This document shows positions 40,840 to 51,391 of a DNA stretch of 64,000 bases, piece after piece. Below the pieces are notes generated by a model that did no database searches, was not told the DNA's origin, and was given only the letters and a program-made list of their open reading frames with translations. The stretch's first letter is position 1, and each line of letters opens with the position of its first letter. The DNA is taken from the NCBI GenBank assembly GCA_002082245.2, contig NBTC02000002.1:2852001-2916000 (forward strand). Direction: 5' to 3'. The position numbers and the translations under genes were made by a program. Source of the stretch: Yersinia enterocolitica. GTDB taxonomy: Bacteria > Pseudomonadota > Gammaproteobacteria > Enterobacterales > Enterobacteriaceae.

Positions 40840-42171
40840 ATGAGTCTGGAAGCCGCTGTGACTGAAAAACGGACCCACGTCCGATATATAATATTATTGA
40901 TTATCTTTATTGTGACTGCAATTAACTATGCTGACCGGGCAACATTGTCAATTGCAGGCACCGAAGTGGCAAAAGAATTGCAATTAGATGCTGTTGCAAT
41001 GGGTTATATCTTCTCAGCCTTTGGTTGGGCTTACCTGCTAATGCAAATACCGGGTGGTTGGTTATTAGACCGCTACGGCTCCAAGCGGGTCTACACCTAT
41101 AGCCTGTTCTTCTGGTCGTTATTTACCTTTACGCAAGGGTTTGTCGACATGTTCCCGATAGCGTATGCCGCTATCTCCATGTTTATCATGCGCTTTATGT
41201 TAGGTTTCTCTGAAGCCCCCTCTTTCCCGGCTAACGCCAGAATTGTCGCGGCCTGGTTTCCAACCAAAGAAAGAGGCACCGCTTCAGCCATTTTTAACTC
41301 TGCACAATACTTCTCTCTGGCCCTTTTCTCTCCGTTATTAGGTTATTTAACCTTTGCCTGGGGCTGGCAGCATGTATTTACTGTGATGGGCGGGCTAGGT
41401 TTCGTATTAACCATTGCCTGGGTTAAATTTATCCATAACCCGACCGATCACCCGGGTATGTCTGCATCTGAACTTGAATACATAAAACAAGGTGGTGCTG
41501 TTGTCGATATGGACCACAAGAAACCTGACGGTCATAAAAGCGGTCCTAAATTAGATTATCTGAAGCAATTATTGGCTAGCCGAATGATGTTAGGTGTCTT
41601 CTTTGGTCAATACTTTATTAATACCATTACCTGGTTCTTCCTAACCTGGTTCCCCATTTATTTAGTACAAGATAAAGGGATGTCTATTTTAAAAGTGGGG
41701 ATGGTGGCCTCTATCCCGGCATTGTGCGGATTTGCCGGTGGTGTATTAGGTGGCGTATTCTCTGACTCACTCATTAAACGTGGTCACTCTCTGACTTTTG
41801 CCCGTAAAGTCCCTATCGTGTTAGGTATGTTATTGGCATCAAGCATTATTCTGTGTAACTACGTCGATAGTGACGTAGTGGTGGTCGCACTGATGGCATT
41901 GGCCTTCTTTGGTAAAGGTTTCGGTGCATTGGGCTGGCCAGTTATTGCTGATACCGCACCAAAAGAAATTGTTGGTTTATGTGGCGGATTATTTAACGTA
42001 TTTGGTAACGTCGCCTCTATTGTCACACCGCTGGTTATCGGTTATCTGGTGAAAGAATTACACTCCTTTAATGCCGCATTAATCTTTGTTGGATGCTCTG
42101 CCATTATGGCTATGTTCTGCTACTTATTTGTTGTAGGCGATATCAAACGTCTGGAATTGAAAACATCTTAA
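40840..42171 (+). CDS. garP: GarP, D-galactarate/D-glucarate transporter
   Basis: GarP is a major-facilitator (anion:cation symporter family) permease for D-galactarate. The start ATG at 40840 follows AGAGGG; a frame seven codons longer has no ribosome-binding site. The 443-residue protein has 12 hydrophobic helices, the family motif NYADRATLSIAG in helix 1, GWLLDRYGSKRVY in the helix 2-3 loop and FSEAPSFPANARI. It is almost colinear with E. coli GarP (GudP is the close alternative). First gene of a garP-garK pair. Confidence 0.94.
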   Translation: MSLEAAVTEKRTHVRYIILLIIFIVTAINYADRATLSIAGTEVAKELQLDAVAMGYIFSAFGWAYLLMQIPGGWLLDRYGSKRVYTYSLFFWSLFTFTQGFVDMFPIAYAAISMFIMRFMLGFSEAPSFPANARIVAAWFPTKERGTASAIFNSAQYFSLALFSPLLGYLTFAWGWQHVFTVMGGLGFVLTIAWVKFIHNPTDHPGMSASELEYIKQGGAVVDMDHKKPDGHKSGPKLDYLKQLLASRMMLGVFFGQYFINTITWFFLTWFPIYLVQDKGMSILKVGMVASIPALCGFAGGVLGGVFSDSLIKRGHSLTFARKVPIVLGMLLASSIILCNYVDSDVVVVALMALAFFGKGFGALGWPVIADTAPKEIVGLCGGLFNVFGNVASIVTPLVIGYLVKELHSFNAALIFVGCSAIMAMFCYLFVVGDIKRLELKTS

Positions 42172-42235
42172 GGGAATAACAATAGGTGCCTCTTATGGGG
42201 CACTTGTTGTTTGAAATATAGCGACAGGACACCTA

Positions 42236-43414
42236 ATGAAAATAGTCATCGCACCAGACTCTTATAAAGAAAGTTTATCGGCAATAGCAGTAGCTCAGGC
42301 TATTGAACAAGGTTTTAGAGAAATATTCCCTTATGCTGAATACATCAAGATCCCCGTGGCTGATGGTGGTGAAGGCACTGTCGACGCCATGATCAGCGCA
42401 ACCGGCGGCCAAAAAATCATGACTGATGTTACCGGGCCGCTGGGTAATAAAATCCAGGCTTTCTGGGGATTATCAGGTGATAGGAAGTCGGCTTTTATTG
42501 AGATGGCAGCGGCCAGCGGACTGGAATTGGTCCCTCCCGAATTGAGGAACCCGTTAAATACTACCTCCTACGGTACCGGTGAATTAATCCGTGCGGCGCT
42601 GCAAACAGGCGTGCGTCATATTATTATCGGTATCGGTGGCAGTGCCACCAACGATGGCGGTGCAGGTATGGTACAGGCGCTAGGAGCCAAATTGCGTAAC
42701 GCCTACGGCGCAGAGATTGATTTTGGTGGCGGCAGTTTACATAACATTGCCTCGATAGATGTGTCGCAGCTGGACCCACGCCTTAAAGATTGCCGCATTG
42801 AAGTCGCTTGTGATGTGACCAATCCGCTGACCGGTGAGCAAGGTGCTTCCGCTATTTTTGGCCCACAGAAGGGGGCTACGGCCGCAATGATTGTGATACT
42901 GGATAATAACCTGGTCCATTACGCGCAGATGGTTAAACAATATCTGGGAATAGACGTAGATAGGATACCCGGCGCGGGGGCCGCTGGCGGTATGGGGGCC
43001 GCATTGTTAGCATTTTGCGGTGCACAGTTGCGCCAGGGCGTGGAGATAGTCGCTGAAGCATTAGACCTGGAAACCTATATCAAAGACTGTCATTTCGTTC
43101 TGACCGGTGAAGGCCGGATAGACAGCCAAAGTATCAATGGCAAAGTCCCGGTCGGTGTCGCTCGATTAGCCAAAAAATACAATAAACCAGTGATTGGTAT
43201 TGCCGGCAGCCTGGCTACCGATGCCAACATTGTTCATCAACATGGTGTTGATGCTATTTTCAGTATTATTTACCATATTTGTACACTTGACGATGCACTC
43301 TCTCAGGCAACTGAAAATATCAGAACTGCTTCTCGCAATATCGCCTCTGTTATTAATATTGGCATAGCCTCATTTGATATCAAAGCATCATTTGATATCA
43401 AAGCATCAGCATAA
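42236..43414 (+). CDS. garK: GarK, glycerate 2-kinase (copy 1)
   Basis: GarK phosphorylates D-glycerate to 2-phosphoglycerate, the last step of galactarate and glucarate breakdown. The 392-residue protein has the family blocks IAPDSYKESLSA, ADGGEGTV, GGSATNDGGAGM, ACDVTNPLTG and TGEGRIDSQS. It looks closer to E. coli GarK than the second copy at 46.8-47.9 kb does. It lies 64 bp after garP. The C-terminus is extended by a duplicated peptide (SFDIKA twice) from an 18-bp tandem repeat just before the stop. Confidence 0.94.
   Translation: MKIVIAPDSYKESLSAIAVAQAIEQGFREIFPYAEYIKIPVADGGEGTVDAMISATGGQKIMTDVTGPLGNKIQAFWGLSGDRKSAFIEMAAASGLELVPPELRNPLNTTSYGTGELIRAALQTGVRHIIIGIGGSATNDGGAGMVQALGAKLRNAYGAEIDFGGGSLHNIASIDVSQLDPRLKDCRIEVACDVTNPLTGEQGASAIFGPQKGATAAMIVILDNNLVHYAQMVKQYLGIDVDRIPGAGAAGGMGAALLAFCGAQLRQGVEIVAEALDLETYIKDCHFVLTGEGRIDSQSINGKVPVGVARLAKKYNKPVIGIAGSLATDANIVHQHGVDAIFSIIYHICTLDDALSQATENIRTASRNIASVINIGIASFDIKASFDIKASA
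43370..43405. repeat. Perfect 18-bp tandem duplication at the garK 3' end
   Basis: TCATTTGATATCAAAGCA occurs twice without a mismatch and is followed by a further TCA. In frame, it adds six residues per unit. Confidence 0.95.
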
Positions 43415-43442
43415 TAAAAGCCCGCGTACCCCTTTTTAACAT

Positions 43443-43469
43443 AGCCCTTTGTCGAAGGGCTTTTTTTAT
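43443..43469 (+). terminator. Terminator after garP-garK
   Basis: AGCCCTTT and AAGGGCT flank a GTCG loop and are followed by seven T residues. A clear intrinsic terminator 30 bp after garK. Confidence 0.92.
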
Positions 43470-43743
43470 ATGCATTTTTAATGTCAAAGTATGTCGGCGA
43501 TAAATGACCTTTTCGTGATAATGCTCACCTGCTTTTGGGCTTGCGAACAAAAATAGGCATTAAACCCATTAGCATCTAGGTCATCCGCACAATGCCTTGC
43601 TCTTTTTAGCGGCGTATACTTATTTACAAGCTAGTGAGCATTATGTTTAAGACAAATAATGGCTGTATTGATAAAAATAACAGTTATGTTATCAACATAA
43701 TTATCGTACCCAAAAAAATTAAAGGGTATATAAGGGAAATATT

Positions 43744-45309
43744 ATGAGCATTTGTAATAGTCCTGTAGACAACCCGCTTTATATTAAAGTACAGGACGCG
43801 GATAATGTTGCCATTGTGGTTAATAACAATGGCCTATGTGCTGGCACTCGGTTTAAATGTGGCCTTGAACTTATTGAGCATGTGCCACAAGGCCATAAAG
43901 TGGCTTTGGTCGATATTCCTAAAGGCGGCCCAATCATTCGTTATGCTGAGGTGATTGGTCTGGCAGTGCGGGATATCGCTCGCGGCGGCTGGATAGATGA
44001 ATCGTTGGTTGAATTACCTGCCGCACCTGCACTGGAGACCTTACCCCTTGCCACCGCAGTCCCCGAGGCTCTGCCACCACTGGAAGGTTATACCTTTGAG
44101 GGCTATCGCAACGCTGACGGCAGTGTCGGGACCAAAAACCTACTCGCGATTACCACCAGCGTACATTGCGTCGCTGGCGTGGTGGATTATGTGGTCAATA
44201 TCATTGAGCGCACCCTACTACCCAAATATCCCAATGTCGATGGCGTAGTTGCACTGAATCACTTATATGGCTGTGGAGTGGCAATCAATGCCCCAGCAGC
44301 GGTAGTGCCCATTCGCACTATTCATAACTTGGCCCTTAACCCCAATTTTGGTGGCGAAGTGATGGTCGTCGGTCTCGGTTGTGAAAAGCTCCAACCCGAG
44401 CGGCTGCTGGAAGGGACACCTGACGTGCAGGTTATCTCACTGGATGAAAGCAATATCGTGCGCTTGCAGGATGAGAAACACATCGGCTTCCGTTCCATGG
44501 TCGATGACATTCTGCAAGTGGCGGAAAAGCACCTGCAACGCCTGAATATGCGCCAACGTGAAACCTGCCCGGCCTCTGAATTGGTGGTCGGTATGCAATG
44601 CGGTGGCAGTGACGCTTTCTCTGGCGTAACCGCCAACCCTGCAGTGGGCTATGCTTCAGACTTACTGGTGCGTTGCGGCGCAACCGTCATGTTCTCTGAA
44701 GTCACGGAAGTGCGTGATGCTATCCATCTGTTAACCCCACGGGCGATTAACGAGGAGGTTGGCAGAAGGTTACTGGAAGAGATGAAATGGTACGACGACT
44801 ATCTCGAAACCGGCAAAACCGATCGTAGCGCCAACCCTTCACCCGGGAATAAAAAGGGCGGATTGGCAAACGTCGTGGAAAAAGCACTCGGTTCCATTGC
44901 CAAATCCGGCCGCAGCGCCATTGTGGAAGTGCTTTCACCGGGGCAGCGCCCCACCAAGCGTGGGCTGATTTTTGCAGCCACCCCAGCCAGTGATTTTGTC
45001 TGCGGCACGCAACAGTTAGCATCTGGTATTACCGTTCAGGTATTTACCACCGGGCGCGGCACCCCTTATGGTCTGGCGGCAGTGCCGGTAATCAAAATGG
45101 CAACCCGCACTGATCTGGCTAACCGCTGGCATGACCTGATGGATATCGATGCCGGAACCATTGCGACAGGTGATGCCACTATTGAAGAGGTTGGTCAGCA
45201 ATTATTTGAATTTATTCTGGATATTGCCAGTGACCGCAAACGGACGTGGTCCGATCAATGGGGGCTGCGCAATGCCTTGGCGGTGTTTAATCCGGCACCA
45301 GTGACCTAA
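43744..45309 (+). CDS. garD: GarD, galactarate dehydratase
   Basis: GarD dehydrates D-galactarate to 5-keto-4-deoxy-D-glucarate, the first step of the pathway. The 521-residue protein has an N-terminal SAF domain (about 10-90) and the UxaA/GarD core with [39 protein letters not shown] and [18 protein letters not shown], consistent with a metal-dependent lyase. It is nearly colinear with E. coli GarD (523 residues). The 274-bp gap upstream, after the garK terminator, should carry its own promoter. Confidence 0.96.
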   Translation: MSICNSPVDNPLYIKVQDADNVAIVVNNNGLCAGTRFKCGLELIEHVPQGHKVALVDIPKGGPIIRYAEVIGLAVRDIARGGWIDESLVELPAAPALETLPLATAVPEALPPLEGYTFEGYRNADGSVGTKNLLAITTSVHCVAGVVDYVVNIIERTLLPKYPNVDGVVALNHLYGCGVAINAPAAVVPIRTIHNLALNPNFGGEVMVVGLGCEKLQPERLLEGTPDVQVISLDESNIVRLQDEKHIGFRSMVDDILQVAEKHLQRLNMRQRETCPASELVVGMQCGGSDAFSGVTANPAVGYASDLLVRCGATVMFSEVTEVRDAIHLLTPRAINEEVGRRLLEEMKWYDDYLETGKTDRSANPSPGNKKGGLANVVEKALGSIAKSGRSAIVEVLSPGQRPTKRGLIFAATPASDFVCGTQQLASGITVQVFTTGRGTPYGLAAVPVIKMATRTDLANRWHDLMDIDAGTIATGDATIEEVGQQLFEFILDIASDRKRTWSDQWGLRNALAVFNPAPVT

Positions 45310-45375
45310 GTATCAGTGAATCATCAGGCCGGGTGACACTCACTCGGCCTGCTCTTCTTGCTATCACATCTATCT

Positions 45376-46533
45376 CTACTCCTGCTCGCCCAATTGAAGC
45401 GCCACATACAGCAGCAAGCGATCATCAAAGTTCGCTAAATCTAAACCGGTCAGTTCGGAAATACGATTCAACCGATACTCCAGGGTATTGCGATGAATAA
45501 ATAACGCTTTGGCAGTAGCCGTTGGCTGCACGTTATTACGGAACCAGCAGGCCAGAGTGCGCCGCAACAGACCGTTACTGTCCATCGCCCGTAATTTAGC
45601 CAGTGGTAAGGCTAATTCATTGGCCTGCCAGCCACCACGCAAACTATCAAGCAATACCGGTAACACCAAATCCTGATAGTAATAGCTGCGTTGCTCCGGC
45701 ATCCGTTGCTTACCGACCGCCATGGTAGTACGAGCGGTACGGTATGAGCGCGCAATACTGCCCGGCCCGGTAAAGAAATTGCCAAGCGACAGGCGCACTC
45801 GCAACCGGCCCCGCTCAGTCATGCGCGACAGCAAAGACTCCATACGCCGCCGGTGATCAATAGCATCCCAGCGGCCATGGCTATTTAGCGCCGGTTTAAG
45901 CACCACCATCTCAGTCAGTGAAACAATCGCAATCAGGTTATTGCGCTCTGGCGTCGTCAACAGGGTTTGCAGCTCTTGTAATTCCGACATAGCACTGTCG
46001 ACACTCAACTGGCCGCTGTCCACATCCACCACGGCTACGACCCGTGGTTCATTGATATCCACCCCAAGGCGCTGCGCCCATTCAATCAGTGCCGGTGATA
46101 TTTCTTCGGTGCGGATCAAGTTCAATACCAACTCTTCACGCAGACGGCTATCCTGCGCCAGCAGATGCACCAACCGCGCCTGCTCCATCATCATCTCTGC
46201 TGCCATGCACACCAGTTCGCCATATTGACGTAGTTGCCCCGGGTTGCCGGTTAGGCCAATCACCCCCACGATTTCGCCCTCAAGGCGCAATGGCAGGTTG
46301 ATCCCTGGCCTCACCCCGTGCAACTGGCGAGCAACAGCTTCATCGATATCGACAATCCGGCCATGAGACAGCGACAAGAGCGCCCCTTCATGCAGTTCGC
46401 CAAGGCGCTCTTCATCACCACTACCAATGATCCGCCCTTTACCATCCATCACATTAATATTGGTATCAATGATCTTCATGGTACGGGTAACAATATCCTG
46501 GGCTAGCCGGGGGTCAAGATTATATACACTCAT
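45376..46533 (-). CDS. cdaR: CdaR, carbohydrate diacid regulator
   Basis: CdaR (SdaR) activates galactarate, glucarate and glycerate genes in response to the diacids. The 385-residue protein has an N-terminal sugar-diacid recognition domain (about 4-135, LDPRLAQDIVTRTMKIIDTNINVMD). A middle GGDEF-like region follows, and a C-terminal PucR-type helix-turn-helix (about 325-380, TATAKALFIHRNTLEYRLNR). Length is identical to E. coli. It sits in the middle of the gar cluster, convergent with garD. Confidence 0.95.
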   Translation of the reverse strand: MSVYNLDPRLAQDIVTRTMKIIDTNINVMDGKGRIIGSGDEERLGELHEGALLSLSHGRIVDIDEAVARQLHGVRPGINLPLRLEGEIVGVIGLTGNPGQLRQYGELVCMAAEMMMEQARLVHLLAQDSRLREELVLNLIRTEEISPALIEWAQRLGVDINEPRVVAVVDVDSGQLSVDSAMSELQELQTLLTTPERNNLIAIVSLTEMVVLKPALNSHGRWDAIDHRRRMESLLSRMTERGRLRVRLSLGNFFTGPGSIARSYRTARTTMAVGKQRMPEQRSYYYQDLVLPVLLDSLRGGWQANELALPLAKLRAMDSNGLLRRTLACWFRNNVQPTATAKALFIHRNTLEYRLNRISELTGLDLANFDDRLLLYVALQLGEQE

Positions 46534-46764
46534 GAATGGGCCTCAGTCTGGGCTGATGCACCAGCATATGAGGTCTGGAAGGGGAATACATTGGACAAAC
46601 GCCCAATTCACACCACAAAGAAAGAGAGTTGAGGGACGGGTCACATAAATGGCAAGACCGGGGGCATGTTGCTGGCAAAGTTGAGCGCCAACGAGGAAAT
46701 CAGGGCCAATCAATCGTTAGCCCTGATAGAGATTTACCGGTGGATGGTTATGACCAAAAGCGTG

Positions 46765-47928
46765 TTATTTACTTTCTTGCGCTGATTTACCGACAGCCAT
46801 CCCCATCGCCAGCGTGGCGGCAATATTGCGTGCGGTCATAAACACATTGGCTGCCGCATTATCCAGTGCCTGCTCCAGAGTACAGATACTGTAGATCACG
46901 CTGAATACCGCATCCAGACCATGCTCATACACCACATCAACATCATCTGTCAGGCTACCGGCAATACCAATCACTGGCTTATTATAACGTTTGGCAACTC
47001 TCGCGACACCAATCGGCACTTTGCCGTGAATGGTTTGGCTATCAATGCGCCCTTCGCCGGTAATAACAAATGTCGCGTCCCTAACCAAAGCGTCCAGACC
47101 AAGAGCATCGGTAACAATATCAATACCGGGACTTAAGGTTGCACCGCAAAACGCCAGTAATGCCGCGCCTAAACCACCCGCCGCGCCAGCGCCTTCAACC
47201 TGGTCAACATCAATATCAAGATAACGTTTAATGATACCTGCATAATGCTGCAAACCGTCATCCAGTTGGCTAACCATCTCAGGTGTCGCCCCTTTCTGCC
47301 GCCCAAAAATAGCCGATGCCCCTTCACTGCCAGTCAGTGGATTGGTGACATCACAAGCAACATCGATTTGGCACTGCTTAATCCGCGGATCCAGTCCTGA
47401 GATATCAATAACATCCAGTTCAGCCAGCTTCCCGCCGCCAAAACCAATCTGCTTACCCTGCTTATCCAGCAGTTTGACACCCAGCGCTTGCACCATGCCC
47501 GCACCGCCATCATTGGTGGCACTGCCACCGATGCCGATAATTATATGTTTGACCCCCTGATCCAGCGCATTACAAATCAATTCGCCGGTACCGTAGGAAG
47601 TGGTTTTCAGTGGGTTGCGCAGTTCTGGTGGAACCAGCTCTAGCCCGCTGGCGGCCGCCATTTCAATAAAAGCCGATTTTTCATCACCGGATATTCCGTA
47701 AAAAGCCGCAACTTCGTCACCTAACGGGCCGGTCACATTGACCTGAATAATCCGGCCAGTGGTGGCCGCGACCATGGCCTCAACGGTACCTTCACCACCA
47801 TCCGCGACCGGCAATTTGATATATTGTGCATCGGGAAATTGAGTGCGAAAACCCGCTTCAATCTGCACCGCAACATCCAGCGCAGATAAGCTTTCTTTAT
47901 AAGAGTCTGGGGCGATGACTATTTTCAT
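46765..47928 (-). CDS. garK: Glycerate 2-kinase (copy 2) of the garLRK operon
   Basis: A second glycerate kinase. The start ATG at 47928 (MKIVIAPDSYKESLSALDVA) gives 387 residues; a longer frame adds 12 unlikely residues. It shares every family block with the copy at 42.2 kb (GGSATNDGGAGM, ACDVTNPLTG, TGEGRIDSQT, YNKPVIGIAGSL). It could equally be labelled glxK by its divergence. It is downstream of garR on the minus strand, the position GarK takes in the E. coli garPLRK operon. Confidence 0.93.
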   Translation of the reverse strand: MKIVIAPDSYKESLSALDVAVQIEAGFRTQFPDAQYIKLPVADGGEGTVEAMVAATTGRIIQVNVTGPLGDEVAAFYGISGDEKSAFIEMAAASGLELVPPELRNPLKTTSYGTGELICNALDQGVKHIIIGIGGSATNDGGAGMVQALGVKLLDKQGKQIGFGGGKLAELDVIDISGLDPRIKQCQIDVACDVTNPLTGSEGASAIFGRQKGATPEMVSQLDDGLQHYAGIIKRYLDIDVDQVEGAGAAGGLGAALLAFCGATLSPGIDIVTDALGLDALVRDATFVITGEGRIDSQTIHGKVPIGVARVAKRYNKPVIGIAGSLTDDVDVVYEHGLDAVFSVIYSICTLEQALDNAAANVFMTARNIAATLAMGMAVGKSAQESK

Positions 47929-48065
47929 AAATGATTCAATCTCATGAGCTATCCAATACCGCACAGGCTCCGACGTTATAAACCGGCCGCTCAGGATAAC
48001 GGAATGCTTACCAGTATAGCCCTGTTACCCAGTAGCCCGGCACCCGCAGGCACCGGTGCCACCGA

Positions 48066-48950
48066 TTAACGAGTGACTTCAACTTTAGCCAATTTCTCGT
48101 AATAACACGCCAATGCACTGTGGTCAGCGGTGCCCAAACCATCAGCTTTCAGCGCCTGCATCATCTCCATCACGGCTGCGGTCAGGGGCAACTGAGCACC
48201 GACGCCATGTGAGGTGTCGAGGGCATTAGCTAAGTCTTTGATATGTAGATCGATACGGAAGCCTGGTTTGAAGTTACGATCCATCACCATCGGTGCCTTG
48301 GCTTCCAACACGGTACTGCCTGCCAGACCACCACGGATCGCTTGGAATACCAGATCAGGGTTCACTCCCGCCTTAGTTGCCAGCACCAAGGCTTCAGACA
48401 TCGCGGCAATATTCAGTGCGACAATCACCTGATTGGCCAGTTTAGTCACATTACCAGCACCAATATCACCAGTATGCACCACCGATCCCCCCATGGCTTT
48501 CATCACCTCGAAACAGCTCTCGAATACCGCTTTATCACCACCCACCATCACTGACAAGGTGCCATCGATAGCTTTTGGCTCACCACCACTGACTGGCGCG
48601 TCCAACATTGCAACCTGCTTTAGTGCCAGCGCTTCACTGATTTCACGGCTAACCAGCGGTGCAATCGAACTCATATCAATCAGCACAGAACCCGGTTTAG
48701 CACCTTCAATAACACCGTTTTCACCCAGTACCACTTCTTTTACATGAGGCGAATTAGGTAGCATGGTAATGATGATATCGCATTCTGCTGCCAGCGCTTT
48801 TGGTGTCGTTGCCGTACGCGCGCCAGCCGTGATCAATTCATCCAGCACCGCAGCATTACGATCGAGGACTGTTAATGAGTAGCCCGCTTTCAGCAGATTT
48901 TTACTCATTGGTTTTCCCATAATCCCTAAACCAATAAAGCCGATTTTCAT
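48066..48950 (-). CDS. garR: GarR, tartronate semialdehyde reductase
   Basis: GarR reduces tartronate semialdehyde to D-glycerate with NADH. The 294-residue beta-hydroxyacid dehydrogenase has the Rossmann motif GFIGLGIMGKPMSKNL at the N-terminus, the substrate motif DAPVSGGEPKA near 121 and the catalytic Lys in GAGNVTKLANQ near residue 171. It lies between garL (about 70 bp upstream) and the glycerate kinase, giving enzymes in pathway order. Confidence 0.96.
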   Translation of the reverse strand: MKIGFIGLGIMGKPMSKNLLKAGYSLTVLDRNAAVLDELITAGARTATTPKALAAECDIIITMLPNSPHVKEVVLGENGVIEGAKPGSVLIDMSSIAPLVSREISEALALKQVAMLDAPVSGGEPKAIDGTLSVMVGGDKAVFESCFEVMKAMGGSVVHTGDIGAGNVTKLANQVIVALNIAAMSEALVLATKAGVNPDLVFQAIRGGLAGSTVLEAKAPMVMDRNFKPGFRIDLHIKDLANALDTSHGVGAQLPLTAAVMEMMQALKADGLGTADHSALACYYEKLAKVEVTR

Positions 48951-49019
48951 TTATTACTCCTCAATTAAGTCGGAAGGCCGTCAACGCGGCAGTACTAAAC
49001 TGTCAAAACAGACTGATGG

Positions 49020-49790
49020 TTATTTTTTAAATTTGTCGCATAACGCCTGAGTCGCGCTACGAAATACGCCCAAATCACTGCCAACAGCGACAAAGGTTGC
49101 CCCCCATTCGAGATAACGGCGGGCATCAGCTTCAACTGGCGCCAAAATACCGCTCGGCTTACCCTGTGCTTTAGCGCGATCAAAAATATGACGAATCACT
49201 TTTTGTACTTCGGGATGATTGGGCTGCCCCAGATAACCCAATGCCGCCGACAGATCGCCCGGTCCAACAAAAATACCGTCCACCCCATCAACGGCGGCGA
49301 TAGCATCAATATTATCCACCCCTTGCTGGCTTTCGATTTGCACCAGTACGGTGATGTTGTCGTTGATGGTGGCAAAGTAGTCGGGTACGGTGCCGTAATT
49401 GTTACCGCGATGAGACACAGAAACCCCGCGGATCCCCGCCGGTGGATAACGGGTCGAGGCAACCGCACGTATGGCTTCTGCTTCGTTTTCAACAAACGGG
49501 ATCAGGAAGTTATAAAAACCGATATCCAATAAGCGTTTTATAATGATGGGTTCATTACAGGGCGCACGTACAACCGGTGCGCTATTACTGCCTTTCAGCG
49601 CCATGAGTTGTGGAATAAACGTCGTAACATCGTTCGGCGCATGTTCACCGTCCAGAACCAACCAGTCAAAACCCGCCAGGCCCAGCACTTCGGCTGAAAT
49701 ATGATTTGCCAGTGCACTCCAGCAACCAATAAGGGTTTGCCCTTGTTGTAGGTTGCGGCGGAACTGATTAGGATAATTTTGCAGACTCAT
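49020..49790 (-). CDS. garL: GarL, 5-keto-4-deoxy-D-glucarate aldolase
   Basis: GarL cleaves 5-keto-4-deoxy-D-glucarate to pyruvate and tartronate semialdehyde. The 256-residue class II HpcH/HpaI-type aldolase has [13 protein letters not shown] (catalytic His near 50), the metal-binding Glu in [11 protein letters not shown], and [12 protein letters not shown]. It is the first gene of garL-garR-garK on the minus strand. Confidence 0.96.
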   Translation of the reverse strand: MSLQNYPNQFRRNLQQGQTLIGCWSALANHISAEVLGLAGFDWLVLDGEHAPNDVTTFIPQLMALKGSNSAPVVRAPCNEPIIIKRLLDIGFYNFLIPFVENEAEAIRAVASTRYPPAGIRGVSVSHRGNNYGTVPDYFATINDNITVLVQIESQQGVDNIDAIAAVDGVDGIFVGPGDLSAALGYLGQPNHPEVQKVIRHIFDRAKAQGKPSGILAPVEADARRYLEWGATFVAVGSDLGVFRSATQALCDKFKK

Positions 49791-50280
49791 TTTCGATCCT
49801 TATAATTGAACGCCCGGATGGAACGACGGCTCGATGCAGGACGTGATGCAATTCAGGTTGCCAGCGCACACGGCAGTGGGTGTTAGTCGTTAATTTTGCG
49901 CCTGTTTTGTAAGATTTTTTCTATTTACGGTTCACGATGATCATTATAGAAACCCCGTTCCAATAAACCATCAGGCAAAAGAACAGGAATTATGAGTTAT
50001 TCACCAATCGTTATAGGCAGATGCACAATAAAATGCGCCCTGCTTCACAGACTGCTAAATAGCAAAAATCGTGCGGTGATTTTGTCGTTATAAATTAACA
50101 AACAACTAAAGGGTAAAGAGTTAGAAAAATGTCGCCGTAGTAATGATAAGGTACAGAGTCTGCTGGCAGAAAATGTCCATACCTGCCGATGTCTATTAAT
50201 CAGTACGCAGGGTATAGACTATTTGCACCATAGGCGGTGGTAAACCACACTTGCCAGATAAGCGGTTGGAGGAGAGCAAC
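49791..50280. other. garL/yjdC divergent intergenic region
   Basis: 490 bp with no gene. It must hold the garL operon promoter, expected to be CdaR-dependent, and the yjdC promoter. I cannot point to a definite operator. Confidence 0.6.
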
Positions 50281-50856
50281 GTGCAACGTGAACAAGTTTT
50301 AAGCAGTGCGCTCAATCTATTGGAGCAGCAAGGACTGGCAAACACCACGCTGGAGATGCTGGCAAAAGAGGTGTCAGTTGAAGTCAGTGATCTGGCCCGT
50401 TTCTGGCCGGATCGTGAAGCTTTGTTGTATGACTGTCTGCGCTTTCATGGCCAGCAGATAGATACCTGGCGGCGACAATTGCAACTGGACGAGACCTTAT
50501 CACCCAAACAAAAGTTACTGGCGCGTTACCAGACGCTAGGTGAGCAAGTGCAGAATCAGCGTTACCCCGGTTGCTTATTTATTGCTGCATGCAGTTTCTA
50601 TCCCGATAATGAACACCCGATCCACCAGTTGGCTGAACAGCAGAAACAGGCCTCACTACTCTATACCCAAGAGCTGTTGCAAGAGATGGACGCTGATGAT
50701 GCAGCTATGGTTGCACAACAGATGGAACTGATTCTGGAAGGTTGTTTGAGCAAACTGCTGGTTAAACGTCAACTCGTCGATGTTGAAATTGCCAAGCGCC
50801 TGGCTGAAGATGTATTGGAAGTCGCGCAATGCCGTAAAAATGGCGCACTGGGTTAA
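50281..50856 (+). CDS. yjdC: YjdC, TetR-family regulator
   Basis: A TetR-type transcriptional regulator. The GTG at 50281 follows GGAGGAG and gives [18 protein letters not shown] with 191 residues, the same length and N-terminus as E. coli YjdC; a frame ten codons longer has no support. The N-terminal helix-turn-helix spans about 1-50 ([20 protein letters not shown]); the C-terminal half is a YjdC-type ligand domain ([16 protein letters not shown]). The target is unknown here; E. coli yjdC lies next to dsbD, so the gar locus has come between them. Confidence 0.93.
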   Translation: MQREQVLSSALNLLEQQGLANTTLEMLAKEVSVEVSDLARFWPDREALLYDCLRFHGQQIDTWRRQLQLDETLSPKQKLLARYQTLGEQVQNQRYPGCLFIAACSFYPDNEHPIHQLAEQQKQASLLYTQELLQEMDADDAAMVAQQMELILEGCLSKLLVKRQLVDVEIAKRLAEDVLEVAQCRKNGALG

Positions 50857-50961
50857 GTAATTTACCACTAAGTTTTATCGCTGCCCTGAGATAATTTCTG
50901 GTTCTTTTGTCTGAAAAGAGAGCAGTCAGTACAGTTTTAGTGGTTTTAAACCATAAATTCG

Positions 50962-50990
50962 TTGACGATCAGCGGCCAATACGGTTTAAT
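50962..50990 (+). promoter_or_regulatory. Promoter of tRNA-Phe
   Basis: TTGACG, 17 bp, TTTAAT, then a GCGCCCC discriminator, ending about 10 bp before the tRNA. The GC-rich discriminator is typical of stringently controlled tRNA promoters. Confidence 0.8.
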
Positions 50991-51000
50991 GCGCCCCGTT

Positions 51001-51076
51001 GCCCGGATAGCTCAGTCGGTAGAGCAGGGGATTGAAAATCCCCGTGTCCTTGGTTCGATTCCGAGTCCGGGCACCA
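51001..51076 (+). tRNA. pheU: tRNA-Phe(GAA)
   Basis: A 76-nt tRNA with encoded CCA: GCCCGGATAGCTCAGTCGG start, anticodon loop TTGAAAA, TTCGATT T-loop, CCGGGCACCA end. It is apparently identical to the E. coli tRNA-Phe. It marks the boundary between conserved and accessory DNA in this window. Confidence 0.98.
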
Positions 51077-51086
51077 CTATTTATAA

Positions 51087-51112
51087 GGCCTCGCTGCAAA
51101 GCGGGGCTTTTT
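51087..51112 (+). terminator. Terminator of tRNA-Phe
   Basis: GGCCTCGCT pairs with AGCGGGGC (one G-T) around GCAA, followed by TTTTT, 10 bp after the tRNA. Confidence 0.85.
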
Positions 51113-51389
51113 CGTATCTGGATTCTGCTCTATTTCCGCTCCGACTCCCTATCCATTACTGACACGATTTCAATAGATTTCCCCCTGTAAGCATCCCGCG
51201 CAAACAAACTATTCAATTTTAGAGATCTTTCGACATATTGATGATTTGTGCGGCGGAGACACCTCTCTTCATGAGCAATGTCCTTATATTGTGGATGAGT
51301 TATTACCAGAATAGCCGTGTATTCGTTTTTTGAAGAGCAGCTCGGGGGTTAGCCAACCCATCCAAAATAATAAAAACAAAAAAGAGGTA
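51113..51389. other. Gap between tRNA-Phe and the murQ ruin
   Basis: 277 bp without a gene. There is no integrase or obvious tRNA 3'-end duplicate. A 17-codon minus-strand stretch near 51240-51290 (MKRGVSAAQIINMSKDL) vaguely recalls transposase N-termini but is too short to call. Confidence 0.5.
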
Positions 51390-51391
51390 CT

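Noticed and set aside
51230..51310. Possible insertion-sequence relic (short transposase-like N-terminus)
   Set aside because: Only 17 codons, with no inverted repeats or target duplication.
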